Positions 50,631-59,610 of a stretch of 64,000 nt of DNA are shown in pieces. The notes beneath the pieces were generated by a model. It was not told the DNA's origin. It saw only the letters and a list, made by a program, of their open reading frames with translations, and did not search any database. A program made the position numbers and the translations under genes. Positions within the stretch are counted from its first letter, which is position 1. The number at the start of each line of letters is the position of its first letter. The stretch is taken from positions 1 to 64,000 of the forward strand of contig CAYUXI010000010.1 of the NCBI GenBank assembly GCA_964448855.1, in the 5' to 3' direction. This stretch comes from QAMX01 sp964448855 (GTDB taxonomy: Bacteria; Bacillota; Clostridia; Oscillospirales; QAMX01).

Positions 50631-52517
50631 TCAGGATTTGTGATAGCCGTTGGCGTCCAGCCAGACGATCAGCGCGGTGATGTCGGCGGGGCTGACACCG
50701 GAAATTCGCCCGGCCTGCCCGAGCGAGGTGGGGCGAATGCGGTTGAACTTCTGCCGTGCCTCCAGCCGGAGGACGGGAATCTGCGCATAATCCAGGTCGG
50801 CGGGCAGTGGCATGGCGTCAATTCGGGCGATCTGTTCGATTTTCTCCGCTTCACGCCGGATGTACCCGGCATATTTCAGCCCGGTGACGACCTGCTCGCG
50901 AATCGCCGCCGGGAGCGGGGGACAGGCGGGGTCAAATCGCTCGACCAGCTCATAGCCGATCACGGGTCGCCGGAGCAGATCGGCGAGTGAAACGCCGCTG
51001 GAAACGGGCGTTTCACCCTTTTCGGTCAGGTATGCGTTCAATTCAGCCGAGGGCGACAGATAGACGTGCTCTGTGCGCTCTATTTCCGCATCCACCTGCG
51101 CATATTTTTCCAGCGTCCGCTCGTAGAATGCGCGGCTCCTGAGGCCGAGCTGCCAGCCCTTTTCGGCCAACCGCCGGTCGGCGTTGTCCTGCCGGAGCGA
51201 CAGTCGGTATTCGCTGCGCGAGGTCATCATGCGGTACGGCTCATCTGTCCCCTTGGTCACGAGGTCGTCGATCAGTGTGCCGATGTAGGATTCACTGCGC
51301 GACAGCGTGAACGGTTCCCGCTTTTGCAGCTTCAGCGCCGCATTGACACCGGCGACAAAGCCCTGTGCCGCTGCTTCCTCATATCCCGAAGTCCCGTTGA
51401 ACTGCCCCGCCCCATACAGGCCGGGCAGTTTTTTGAATTCCAGCGTGGCATACAGCTCAGTCGGATCCACGCAGTCATATTCGATAGCGTAGGCCGGGCG
51501 GCAGACGTGTGCGTGCTCAAAGCCGGGCAGGGTGTGCAGCATTTCCAGCTGCACCTCCTCCGGCAGGGACGAGGAGAAGCCCTGCAAATAGACTTCCTCC
51601 GTGTCCAGACCGCACGGCTCAACAAACAGCTGGTGGCGCGGCTTGTCCGCAAAGCGGACGATTTTGTCCTCAATCGACGGACAGTACCGCGGGCCAACAC
51701 CCTTAATCGTCCCCGAAAAAAGCGGAGAGCGCGACAGATTGGCGCGGATGACCGCATGAGTCGCCTCGTTGGTGTAGACGAGATGGCAGATGGCGCGGTT
51801 TTCCCGCGGAGATTCCGTATCGAACGAAAAGGGCGGCGTGCCGGGTTCGCCGGGCTGCGGCGTCATTTGAGAAAAGTCGAGGGAACGCGCATTGATGCGT
51901 GGCGGCGTCCCCGTCTTGAACCGGCGCATGGCGACACCGTGCGCGGTCAGCACCTCCGTCAGATGGTACGCGCCGAACATCCCGTCCGGCCCGCCTTCAC
52001 AGGTGTAGTCGCCGATGATGATGCGGCCGCCCAGAAAGGTGCCGCTGGCAATGACGACTGCGGAAACGGAATACACCGCCCCGCGCCCGGTGCGGACGCC
52101 GGAGACGGAACCGCCGGGGCCGTCGAAAAATACATCGGTAATTTCAGCCTGCACCAGATCGAGATTGGGACAGGCTTCCAGCGCGTGCTTCATATAAGCC
52201 CGGTAGCGCATCCGGTCACTCTGTGCGCGGATGGAACGGACAGCCGGCCCCTTGCTCGCGTTCAGCGTGCGGTACTGGATGCAGCAGGCATCCGCAGCGC
52301 GAGCCATTTCGCCGCCCAGCGCATCCAGCTCGGAAACCAGCTGACTTTTGCCGGTGCCGCCGATGGCCGGGTTGCAGGGCATATTGCCGATGGCGTCCAG
52401 ATTGATGGTAAAACAAATGGTACGGCAGCCGAGCCGTGCGGCAGCCAATGCTGCTTCGATGCCTGCGTGGCCTGCGCCAATGACGCAGACCTCATAGGTT
52501 CCGGCGTGAAAATCCAT
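50631..52517 (-). CDS. mnmG: tRNA uridine 5-carboxymethylaminomethyl modification enzyme MnmG
   Basis: A 628-aa FAD enzyme that, with MnmE, modifies U34 of tRNAs. The FAD motif is VIGAGHAGIEAALAAARLG (about residues 11-29). The conserved blocks TLNASKGPAVRSIRAQ, FKTGTPPRI and NGTSGYEEAA are present. It lies 54 nt after mnmE, the usual order. Confidence 0.97.
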   Translation of the reverse strand: MDFHAGTYEVCVIGAGHAGIEAALAAARLGCRTICFTINLDAIGNMPCNPAIGGTGKSQLVSELDALGGEMARAADACCIQYRTLNASKGPAVRSIRAQSDRMRYRAYMKHALEACPNLDLVQAEITDVFFDGPGGSVSGVRTGRGAVYSVSAVVIASGTFLGGRIIIGDYTCEGGPDGMFGAYHLTEVLTAHGVAMRRFKTGTPPRINARSLDFSQMTPQPGEPGTPPFSFDTESPRENRAICHLVYTNEATHAVIRANLSRSPLFSGTIKGVGPRYCPSIEDKIVRFADKPRHQLFVEPCGLDTEEVYLQGFSSSLPEEVQLEMLHTLPGFEHAHVCRPAYAIEYDCVDPTELYATLEFKKLPGLYGAGQFNGTSGYEEAAAQGFVAGVNAALKLQKREPFTLSRSESYIGTLIDDLVTKGTDEPYRMMTSRSEYRLSLRQDNADRRLAEKGWQLGLRSRAFYERTLEKYAQVDAEIERTEHVYLSPSAELNAYLTEKGETPVSSGVSLADLLRRPVIGYELVERFDPACPPLPAAIREQVVTGLKYAGYIRREAEKIEQIARIDAMPLPADLDYAQIPVLRLEARQKFNRIRPTSLGQAGRISGVSPADITALIVWLDANGYHKS

Positions 52518-52571
52518 GGGTCATCATCCGTTTCATGAAAAGATCGTTCCAAAAAGGGGGAATGCGTCGGC

Positions 52572-53951
52572 CTACTTCCCGACGCAGAAGCGCTCAAAAA
52601 CGCGGGAGAGAATTTCGTCACTGACCGTTTTCCCGGTGACTTCACCGATGGCGGTCAGCGCCGCTTCGGCATCGACCCAGGCGATGTCCGGCGTGAACCC
52701 GGCGTGCAGCGCCTCCGCCGCGTGTGCGGCAGACTCGGCAGCCCGGCGGAGCGCATCGGCCTGGCGGCGGTTGGTGATCATGCCGCCATCCGGCCGCAGA
52801 GCACCGGCGTGGTATTGTGCCTGGATGACGTCGCGCAGCGCATCCAGCCCCAGCCCACTCGCAGCCGATATGGAAATGGCGTTCGCAAGCAGCGGCGAAT
52901 CCGTTGGGTGCAGCCGCTGGGGCAGGTCGGATTTGTTGATCAACGCAATGACCGGCACCTCGGCCTGCTCCATCATCTGCAGCACCTCGCGATCCTCGTC
53001 TGTCAACGGCTCAGAGCCGTCAAAAACGGCCAGAATCAGCCCAGCCGCCGTCGCAGCGGCGCGGGAGCGCTCGATACCGAGCTGCTCCACCTCGTCCGCT
53101 TCGGAGCGGAGCCCGGCCGTGTCGATCAGCCGCAGCAGAACGGAACCGGCCTGCGCCGTCTCCTCCACGGTGTCGCGTGTGGTTCCGGCGAGCGGCGTCA
53201 CAATGGAACGGTCAAAGCCGCAGAGTGCGTTCAAAAGGGAAGACTTCCCGGCGTTGGGTCGGCCGATGATGGCGCAGCGAACGCCCTCGGTAAACAGTCG
53301 GCCGTCGCGGAAGGTGTCAGCCAGACGGTGCAGCCGATCGGCAGCCGACCGGCAGGTATCCTCCGCCGCACTGCAGTCCGGCGGTTCCACACCTTCGTCG
53401 GTATAATCGATGTACGCGGTGAAGTGCGCGGTGACGTCCATCAGCGCATCATATATGGAAGATAATGTGTCAGACAGCTGCCCGGACAGCTGCCCGGCGG
53501 CATTCCGGACACCCTCCAGCGTTTCGGCGTGAATCAGATCCGCAACGGCCTCCGCCTCAGCCAGATCGAGCTGCCCGTTCAGAAAAGCGCGCTTTGTAAA
53601 TTCACCGGGAAGCGCCTGCCGGGCACCGGCATCGATGCAGAGCGACAGCACACGGTGCAGCAGGCGAAGGCCGCCATGACATTGCAGCTCCACACAATCC
53701 TCGCCTGTGTAGCTGTGCGGCGCGGGAAACAGCAGCGCAAGCGCCTTGTCCAGCAGGTGACCGTCCGCATCCAAAATCCGACCATAGTGCGCACAGCGGG
53801 GCGAAAGCGATGAGAGCAGAACCCTGCGATCCTGCATCCCTGGAAAAAATACGCGGTCGGCGACCGAACGGGCCGCGGGGCCGGACAGACGAATGATGCC
53901 GATGGCGCCGGTGGCGGGCGGCGTGGCAATTGCGGCAATGGTATCGGTCAT
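52572..53951 (-). CDS. mnmE: tRNA modification GTPase MnmE
   Basis: A 459-aa partner of MnmG. The N-terminal tetrahydrofolate-binding domain starts MTDTIAAIATPPATGAIG; the G domain has GRPNAGKSSLL (P-loop, about residues 228-238), DTAGLR (about 277-282) and NKSD (about 340-343); the C terminus is FCVGK with the conserved cysteine. ATG 53951 is used instead of an upstream in-frame codon at 54011, as homologues start here. Confidence 0.97.
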   Translation of the reverse strand: MTDTIAAIATPPATGAIGIIRLSGPAARSVADRVFFPGMQDRRVLLSSLSPRCAHYGRILDADGHLLDKALALLFPAPHSYTGEDCVELQCHGGLRLLHRVLSLCIDAGARQALPGEFTKRAFLNGQLDLAEAEAVADLIHAETLEGVRNAAGQLSGQLSDTLSSIYDALMDVTAHFTAYIDYTDEGVEPPDCSAAEDTCRSAADRLHRLADTFRDGRLFTEGVRCAIIGRPNAGKSSLLNALCGFDRSIVTPLAGTTRDTVEETAQAGSVLLRLIDTAGLRSEADEVEQLGIERSRAAATAAGLILAVFDGSEPLTDEDREVLQMMEQAEVPVIALINKSDLPQRLHPTDSPLLANAISISAASGLGLDALRDVIQAQYHAGALRPDGGMITNRRQADALRRAAESAAHAAEALHAGFTPDIAWVDAEAALTAIGEVTGKTVSDEILSRVFERFCVGK

Positions 53952-54106
53952 GACGGAAACCTGCTTTCTATGGAATGAAACTGCACGGAAAACGTGCCGT
54001 GCAGGAAACAAGAAACATTATACCAGTATCCGTGTTCCTTGTCAAATCCAGAGAGGGGGATGCGCGAAAAAAACAGAGAAAATTTTGAGAAAATGCAGAA
54101 AACCAC

Positions 54107-54135
54107 TTGACAAACGCCTCGTTTTCTGATATCAT
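54107..54135 (+). promoter_or_regulatory. SigA promoter of the S10 operon
   Basis: TTGACA (54107-54112), 17 bp, TATCAT (54130-54135). It begins about 155 bp upstream of mnmE's start codon on the other strand and drives a leader of about 470 nt. Confidence 0.85.
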
Positions 54136-54160
54136 AATCAAGCGCCACCATGGAGCAGCG

Positions 54161-54265
54161 ATGATGCGGGAGGTTGCCGCCAGACAGGCGGGTTTTTCCG
54201 CGGAGTATGTCCGAAAGAACTGGGTTGCGGATTGCCGCAAACGTTCTTTGCAATCGGGCGGTTGA
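54161..54265 (+). CDS. Possible 34-aa leader peptide
   Basis: ATGATG start with GGAG five nt upstream, reading MMREVAARQAGFSAEYVRKN and ending in SGG before TGA. It is basic and without cysteine motif beyond one Cys. It precedes the attenuator by 130 nt. It could equally be a chance frame; no homologue is known to me. Confidence 0.3.
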   Translation: MMREVAARQAGFSAEYVRKNWVADCRKRSLQSGG

Positions 54266-54394
54266 GAATTTTTCTCAGTAGGTGTATGTGCGCGACTGTG
54301 GATTTTCATTCTTCCGTAGGCTGGGAAGTGTGCCGAACACGGCATAACCCCTTGCAGTGAAGGCTGTGGATATCCCGCCAGTGCGCCGTGCCAG

Positions 54395-54447
54395 CCGGTT
54401 TGCATGAGGCAGGTCAAAAAGCCTGCGTCAACTGTACCGGTTTTTCT
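54395..54447 (+). terminator. Candidate attenuator hairpin in S10 leader
   Basis: CCGGT at 54395-54399 pairs with ACCGG at 54436-54440 around an inner GCAGG/CCTGC stem, followed by TTTTTCTT. It has an internal loop, so its strength is moderate. If used, it would stop transcription 165 nt before rpsJ. Confidence 0.5.
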
Positions 54448-54612
54448 TATGCCCATCCGCGAAACACGCGGCACGGTAGTTGGGAAAAATGCTCTCCGTA
54501 CGCGGCCTAAGGGTCACCTTGGGTAACTCAACGGGCGGGGGCCGCAGCCATGCGGTCAATCGGTGGCGACTGAATCGACCCGTCCGAACGTACGAAACAG
54601 GAGGAAATACAC

Positions 54613-54924
54613 ATGGCAAAAGCAGAAAAAATCCGGATCAGACTGAAAGCATTTGACCACCAGCTGATCGACCAGACCGCGGAACGCATTGTTGAAACCG
54701 CCAAGCGCACAGGCGCAAAGGTTTCCGGCCCGATTCCGCTCCCGACCGAAAAGGAAATCATCACCATCCTGCGTTCCCCGCACGTCAACAAAGACAGCCG
54801 CGAACAGTTCGAACGCAGAACGCACAAACGTCTGATTGATATCCTGAACCCGACCCCGAAGACGATCGAAGCGATCAAATCCTTCGAGCTGCCCTCCGGC
54901 GTGGAAATCGAAACCAGACTGTAA
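54613..54924 (+). CDS. rpsJ: 30S ribosomal protein S10
   Basis: A 103-aa protein, first gene of the cluster. Family blocks KIRIRLKAFDHQLIDQTA and GPIPLPT are at the expected places, and HKRLIDILNPT is present near residues 77-87. AGGAGG precedes ATG 54613. S10 (NusE) also serves in transcription antitermination, which is relevant for the long leader before it. Confidence 0.98.
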   Translation: MAKAEKIRIRLKAFDHQLIDQTAERIVETAKRTGAKVSGPIPLPTEKEIITILRSPHVNKDSREQFERRTHKRLIDILNPTPKTIEAIKSFELPSGVEIETRL

Positions 54925-55041
54925 GCACCGTCCCCACTCTAAACGCTTGTTTCCGGTTCCGTGCCGGGCACGGAACGGGTCAAGTTGGCGCGGCACCCGC
55001 GTCAACCAATAACCTTATATATGAAAGAAGGAAAATCAGGA

Positions 55042-55677
55042 ATGAAGAAAGCGATCATCGGCAAGAAAGTCGGCATGGCGCAGATCTTCGACGAAAACGG
55101 CAAGGTCATCCCTGTGACAGTGATCGAGGCTGGCCCCTGTGTTGTCGTTCAGAAGAAGACAGCTGAGGGAGAGGGTTATGACTCTGTCCAGCTTGCTTTT
55201 GACGATGTCCAGGAAAGAAAGCTCAGCAAAGGCGAGCTGGGTCATCTGAAAAAGGCGGGCGTTGCCCCCAAAAAGGTTCTGAAAGAATTCCGCCTGGAAG
55301 ATACAGCATCTCTTTCCGTCGGCGATGTTCTGAAGGCTGACGTCTTCGCAGAAGGCGACCGCGTGGATGTAACCGGTATCACCAAAGGTAAAGGTTACGC
55401 CGGCGTTGTCAAGCGCTGGGGTCAGAGACAGCAGCAGCACACACACGGTGTCGGCCCTGTTCACCGCTCGCCGGGCTCCATGGGCTCCACCACGGATCCG
55501 TCCCGCGTCATGCCGGGCAAAAAACTGGCTGGTCATCTCGGTGTTGCACAGCGCACGATCATGAATCTGGACGTTGTCAAGGTTGACACCGAACTGAATC
55601 TCATCGCTGTCCGCGGCGCAATCCCCGGTCCCAAGGGCGGCATTGTGTTCCTGAAGAACACATCGAAAACGCGGTAA
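55042..55677 (+). CDS. rplC: 50S ribosomal protein L3
   Basis: A 211-aa protein starting MKKAIIGKKVGMAQIFDENG. The GKGYAGVVKRW block and the HTHGVGPVHRSPGSMG loop near the peptidyl-transferase centre are visible. ATG 55042 follows GAAGGAAAA; an upstream in-frame start at 54961 has no ribosome site and lies in the intergenic gap. Confidence 0.98.
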   Translation: MKKAIIGKKVGMAQIFDENGKVIPVTVIEAGPCVVVQKKTAEGEGYDSVQLAFDDVQERKLSKGELGHLKKAGVAPKKVLKEFRLEDTASLSVGDVLKADVFAEGDRVDVTGITKGKGYAGVVKRWGQRQQQHTHGVGPVHRSPGSMGSTTDPSRVMPGKKLAGHLGVAQRTIMNLDVVKVDTELNLIAVRGAIPGPKGGIVFLKNTSKTR

Positions 55678-55699
55678 CGCGGGGAGGAGGATATAACAG

Positions 55700-56320
55700 A
55701 TGAAAACAACAGTTTACGATATGAACGGCAATGCAGTCGGTGAAGTCGAACTCAACGATGCGATCTTCGCAGTTGAACCGAACGTCTCTGTCATGCACAC
55801 CGTCGTGAAAAACTATCTTGCCAATCAGCGCCAGGGCACGCAGTCCGCACTGACCCGTTCCGAAGTCAGCGGCGGCGGCGCAAAACCGTATCGCCAGAAG
55901 GGCACCGGCCGCGCACGTCAGGGCTCCACAAGAGCTCCGCAGTGGACACACGGCGGCGTCGCATTCGCCCCGAAGCCGCGTTCCTACCGCTACACGGTCA
56001 ACAAAAAGGTTCGCAAGCTGGCTGTCAAGAGTGCGCTCTCCACAAAGGCCTCTGCTCAGAAGCTGATTGTGATTGATGCAATCCACTTTGACGCGCCGAA
56101 AACGAAAGCGTTCTCGGCGTTCATGAATGCGGTCAATGCGAGCGCAAAATCCCTGGTCGTCACGGCCACACCGGACAAGAACGTCGCACTCAGCGGCCGC
56201 AACCTGCCGGGCGTCAAAACAACGATGGCCAATATGATCAATACCTATGACATCTTGAAGTACGATACGCTTGTCGTCGACAAGGCGTCGCTCACAGTGA
56301 TTGAGGAGGTCTTTGCGTAA
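55700..56320 (+). CDS. rplD: 50S ribosomal protein L4
   Basis: A 206-aa protein. The exit-tunnel loop is KPYRQKGTGRARQGSTRAPQ (about residues 61-80). In E. coli L4 represses this operon by binding the S10 leader; whether that occurs here with the 470-nt leader is unknown. It overlaps rplW by one base. Confidence 0.98.
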   Translation: MKTTVYDMNGNAVGEVELNDAIFAVEPNVSVMHTVVKNYLANQRQGTQSALTRSEVSGGGAKPYRQKGTGRARQGSTRAPQWTHGGVAFAPKPRSYRYTVNKKVRKLAVKSALSTKASAQKLIVIDAIHFDAPKTKAFSAFMNAVNASAKSLVVTATPDKNVALSGRNLPGVKTTMANMINTYDILKYDTLVVDKASLTVIEEVFA

Positions 56321-56619
56321 TGAAGACGGCACATGACGTCATTATCAGACCGATCGTTTCAGAGAAAACGATGAGCAACATTGCAGACCGCAAGTACACC
56401 TTTGAGGTGGCCCGCTCTGCTACGAAGATCGACATCCGCCGTGCGGTCGAATCCGTCTTTGGCGTGAAAGTCGAAAACGTGACCACATCGAATGTCCATT
56501 CCAAAAAGAAGAGACTCTCCATGGGCCGCCCGGAAGGAACGGTTGCTGCGTGGAAAAAAGCGGTTGTCAAACTGACACCTGATTCCAAGACGATTGAGTT
56601 CTTCGACAGTTTGATGTAA
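56320..56619 (+). CDS. rplW: 50S ribosomal protein L23
   Basis: A 99-aa protein at the peptide exit site and docking point for trigger factor and SRP. The start MKTAHDVIIRPIVSEKTM and the KIDIRRAVESVFGVKVENV block are typical. Start and L4 stop overlap (TAATG). Confidence 0.98.
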   Translation: MKTAHDVIIRPIVSEKTMSNIADRKYTFEVARSATKIDIRRAVESVFGVKVENVTTSNVHSKKKRLSMGRPEGTVAAWKKAVVKLTPDSKTIEFFDSLM

Positions 56620-56653
56620 CGAAGAGCCGCGAGAATGAAGGAGTGAAATAGAA

Positions 56654-57484
56654 GTGGCAATCAAAACGTTCAACCCCACGTCGGCGGCGGTTCGTCATAT
56701 GACGGTTGCAAAATCCGAGCTGTCAAAAGTGAAGCCGGAAAAGTCGCTTCTGTCCAAGGGCAAGAAGCACGCTGGTCGCAACAACGCCGGCAGAATTACC
56801 GTTCGTCATCAGGGCGGCGGCAATAAACAGAAATATCGTATCATCGACTTCAAACGGAATCGTCTGGACGATGTCGCCACGGTTCTGACCCTCGAATACG
56901 ATCCGAATCGCACAGCCAACATCGCACTGATTCAGTACGAAGACGGCAAAAAGAGCTACATCATCGCCCCGCAGGATCTGAAGGTCGGCGATCAGGTGCT
57001 CTCGAGCGAAAAAGCAGATATCAAGCCGGGCAACACCCTGCCGATTTCTGCAATCCCGGTCGGTACGTTCATCCACAACATTGAACTGTATCCGGGCAGA
57101 GGCGCACAGCTGGTTCGTGCCGCAGGCACCATGGCTCAGCTGATGGCCAAAGAAGGCGAGATGGCTCAGGTCAGACTGCCTTCCGGCGAAACACGTATGA
57201 TTCGTATGAACTGCAAGGCCACCATCGGCCAGGTTGGTAATCTGGATCATTCCAACGCACAGATCGGTAAAGCCGGTCGGAAGCGTCACATGGGCGTGCG
57301 CCCGACGGTTCGTGGTTCTGTTATGAACCCGGTTGACCACCCGCACGGCGGTGGTGAAGGTAAGAGCCCGATCGGTCGTCCCGGCCCGGTTACCCCGTGG
57401 GGCAAGCCGACACTCGGTTATAAGACGAGAAAGGCAAAGAACCGCACGAACAAGTTCATTGTCAAACGTCGCAACGCCAAGTAG
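56654..57484 (+). CDS. rplB: 50S ribosomal protein L2
   Basis: A 276-aa protein. The start is GTG. MAIKTFNPTSAAVRHMTV opens the protein, NNAGRITVRHQGGG follows, and the NPVDHPHGGGEGKSPIGR loop near the C terminus carries the conserved His of the peptidyl-transferase region. Confidence 0.98.
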   Translation: MAIKTFNPTSAAVRHMTVAKSELSKVKPEKSLLSKGKKHAGRNNAGRITVRHQGGGNKQKYRIIDFKRNRLDDVATVLTLEYDPNRTANIALIQYEDGKKSYIIAPQDLKVGDQVLSSEKADIKPGNTLPISAIPVGTFIHNIELYPGRGAQLVRAAGTMAQLMAKEGEMAQVRLPSGETRMIRMNCKATIGQVGNLDHSNAQIGKAGRKRHMGVRPTVRGSVMNPVDHPHGGGEGKSPIGRPGPVTPWGKPTLGYKTRKAKNRTNKFIVKRRNAK

Positions 57485-57508
57485 TTTGAAGGAGGCTTTT
57501 AAGAACTT

Positions 57509-57790
57509 ATGGGTAGAAGCGTGAAAAAGGGGCCGTTCGTTGCTCCTGAGCTGTACAAGCGAATTGTCTCGATGAATGAGACTGGCGATAAAAAAGTCGT
57601 GAAAACCTGGTCGAGAGCCTCGACGATCTTCCCGGAATTTGTCGGCCATACAATCGCTGTCCATGACGGTCGGAAACATGTTCCGGTCTATATCACAGAG
57701 GATATGGTCGGTCACAAGCTCGGCGAGTTCGCGCCGACTCGTGTATTCCGTGGCCACGCCGGCTCGAAAACCTCGAACAACGGCAAGTAA
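57509..57790 (+). CDS. rpsS: 30S ribosomal protein S19
   Basis: A 93-aa protein of the S13-S19 head complex; MGRSVKKGPFVAPEL opens it, and the FVGHTIAVHDGRKHVPVYI and KLGEFAPTRVFRGH blocks follow. AGGAGG lies upstream at 57490. Confidence 0.98.
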   Translation: MGRSVKKGPFVAPELYKRIVSMNETGDKKVVKTWSRASTIFPEFVGHTIAVHDGRKHVPVYITEDMVGHKLGEFAPTRVFRGHAGSKTSNNGK

Positions 57791-57811
57791 TGCGGAGAAG
57801 GAGAAGATAAA

Positions 57812-58147
57812 ATGGAAGTTAAAGCGTATATCAAAGATCTCCGCATGTCTCCCCGCAAAGTCAAGATTGTCTGCGATCAGCTCCGCGGCAAAGCGGTCGG
57901 CGATGCAGTCGCAATCCTGATGACAACGCCGAAGGTTGCAGCAGAACCGCTGCTGAAACTCGTGAAGAGCGTTGTGGCAAATGCGGAAAACAATGCGGAA
58001 ATGGATGTCGAAAAACTCTATATCAGCCAGTGCTTCGTGACGCCTGGTCAGACGCTGAAACGTGTTCGTCCGGTTTCCAAAGGTCGGGCATTCCGCATCA
58101 TGAAGAGAACCTCTCATGTGACCATTGCGGTCGCGGAAAAAGAATAA
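57812..58147 (+). CDS. rplV: 50S ribosomal protein L22
   Basis: A 111-aa protein whose hairpin lines the exit tunnel. The LRMSPRKVKIVCDQLRGK block (about residues 10-27) and the RVRPVSKGRAFRI beta-hairpin (about 85-97) are visible. Confidence 0.98.
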   Translation: MEVKAYIKDLRMSPRKVKIVCDQLRGKAVGDAVAILMTTPKVAAEPLLKLVKSVVANAENNAEMDVEKLYISQCFVTPGQTLKRVRPVSKGRAFRIMKRTSHVTIAVAEKE

Positions 58148-58168
58148 CGAGGAGGCTGAACATAGTAT

Positions 58169-58951
58169 ATGGGACAGAAAGTTAACCCGCACGGTCTGCG
58201 CGTTGGCGTGATCAATGACTGGGATTCGCGTTGGTACGCGAAAAGCAATGTGTTCGGCGATCTGCTTGTCGAAGACTACAATATCCGTAAATATCTGAAG
58301 AACACCCTGTATGATGCCGGCGTTTCCAAGATCGAAATCGAACGCGACCCGTCCAAGGTTCGCATCACGATTCACTGCGCACGCCCGGGCTTCGTCATCG
58401 GGAAGGGCGGCGCCGATATTGAAAAATATCGTCTGGCCGTTGAACAGATGATTGGCAAATCCGTGGCCCCGCTGAATGTTCTGCAGGTCAACAGCCCGGA
58501 CACCAATGCGCAGCTCGTCGCTGAGAACATTGCACTCCAGCTGGAAAAGAGAACCTCTTTCCGCCGCGCAATGAAGCAGGCCATGATGCGCGCTATGAAG
58601 AACGGCGCAAAGGGTATCAAAACCTGCTGCTCCGGCCGTCTGGGCGGTGCAGAAATTGCACGTACCGAGCATTATCATGAAGGAACCATTCCGCTGCAGA
58701 CGCTCCGCGCCGACATCGATTACGGCTTCGCCGAAGCGAAGACGACGTACGGCCGGATCGGCGTCAAGGTTTGGATCTATAAGGGCGAAGTCCTGACGGG
58801 CAGCCCGCGTGAGCACAGACTCAATGAAGAAAAGAAAGCGGCAGCCGAACGTCAGAGACCGCAGCGCCGCGACAGAAGAGACCGCCGCGATGGTGACCGC
58901 CGTTCGTTCGGCGACAAACGTCCGCCGAGAAGAGAAGGAGGCAATAAGTAA
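58169..58951 (+). CDS. rpsC: 30S ribosomal protein S3
   Basis: A 260-aa protein with a KH domain (GKGGADIEKYR near residue 75) and the S3 C-terminal domain (GRLGGAEIARTEHYHEG). It is about 40 residues longer than the usual S3 because of an Arg/Asp-rich, low-complexity tail (DRRDRRDGDRRSFGDKRPP). The tail is likely disordered and RNA-binding. One base is shared with rplP. Confidence 0.98.
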   Translation: MGQKVNPHGLRVGVINDWDSRWYAKSNVFGDLLVEDYNIRKYLKNTLYDAGVSKIEIERDPSKVRITIHCARPGFVIGKGGADIEKYRLAVEQMIGKSVAPLNVLQVNSPDTNAQLVAENIALQLEKRTSFRRAMKQAMMRAMKNGAKGIKTCCSGRLGGAEIARTEHYHEGTIPLQTLRADIDYGFAEAKTTYGRIGVKVWIYKGEVLTGSPREHRLNEEKKAAAERQRPQRRDRRDRRDGDRRSFGDKRPPRREGGNK

Positions 58952-59388
58952 TGCTTCTGCCAAAACGTGTAAAATATAGAAGAGTTCACAGAGGCCGCAT
59001 GAAGGGCCGTGCTCTTCGCGGAAACAAAGTGACCTACGGTGATTACGGTCTGATGGCTCTTGAACCGGCATGGATCACGAGCAACCAGATTGAAGCAGCG
59101 CGTATCGCCATGACTCGTTATATTAAGCGTGGCGGTCAGGTCTGGATCAAGATCTTCCCCGACAAGCCGGTAACGGAAAAGCCGGCAGAAACACGAATGG
59201 GTTCCGGTAAAGGCTCGCCCGAATACTGGGTGGCCGTTGTCAAGCCGGGCCGCGTGATGTTTGAAATTGGCGGCATTGACGAAACGACCGCAAAAGAAGC
59301 CATGCGCCTTGCGGGTCATAAACTGCCGATCAAGACCAAGTTTGTCAAGAAGAGCGACACAGAAAGCGAAACAGGCGGTGAAGCGTAA
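58951..59388 (+). CDS. rplP: 50S ribosomal protein L16
   Basis: A 145-aa protein near the A-site and peptidyl-transferase centre. MLLPKRVKYRRVHRGRMKG opens it; the RMGSGKGSPEYWVAVVKPG block is characteristic (arginine of RMG, about residue 82). Its ends overlap rpsC and rpmC by one base each. Confidence 0.98.
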   Translation: MLLPKRVKYRRVHRGRMKGRALRGNKVTYGDYGLMALEPAWITSNQIEAARIAMTRYIKRGGQVWIKIFPDKPVTEKPAETRMGSGKGSPEYWVAVVKPGRVMFEIGGIDETTAKEAMRLAGHKLPIKTKFVKKSDTESETGGEA

Positions 59389-59594
59389 TGAAGGCGAAAG
59401 AATTTAAAGGGATGACGGAAAAAGAGCTGACAGCGAAGATCGCTGAGCTCAAAGCGGAGCTTTTTAATCTGCGGTTTCAGCACGCGACAAACCAGCTGAG
59501 CAATCCGATGCGGATCGTTGAGGTCAAAAAAGACATCGCTCGCGCCTCTACCGTGCTTCGTCAGGCGGAAATCAGCGCGCAGTCGCAGCGGTAG
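59388..59594 (+). CDS. rpmC: 50S ribosomal protein L29
   Basis: A 68-aa two-helix protein near the exit tunnel; MKAKEFKGMTEKELTAKIAE and LFNLRFQHATNQLSNPMRI are typical. Confidence 0.97.
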   Translation: MKAKEFKGMTEKELTAKIAELKAELFNLRFQHATNQLSNPMRIVEVKKDIARASTVLRQAEISAQSQR

Positions 59595-59610
59595 TTGTAG
59601 GAGGATAAAA

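Larger units (their letters stand above)
54142..54612 (+). promoter_or_regulatory. Long structured leader of S10 operon
   Basis: About 470 nt between the promoter and rpsJ. It contains small hairpins (TGCCG-AACA-CGGCA at about 54333-54346), a candidate attenuator (54395-54447), a GC-rich region before rpsJ and a possible 34-codon ORF (54161-54265). The length suggests autogenous or attenuation control, but no described ribosomal-protein leader family was recognised. Confidence 0.55.

Noticed and set aside
50640..52538. Long plus-strand frames opposite mnmG
   Set aside because: Shadow frames; mnmG is unambiguous.
55036..55536. Minus-strand frames within the ribosomal cluster
   Set aside because: Shadows of rplC and neighbours; no ribosome site and no conserved motif.
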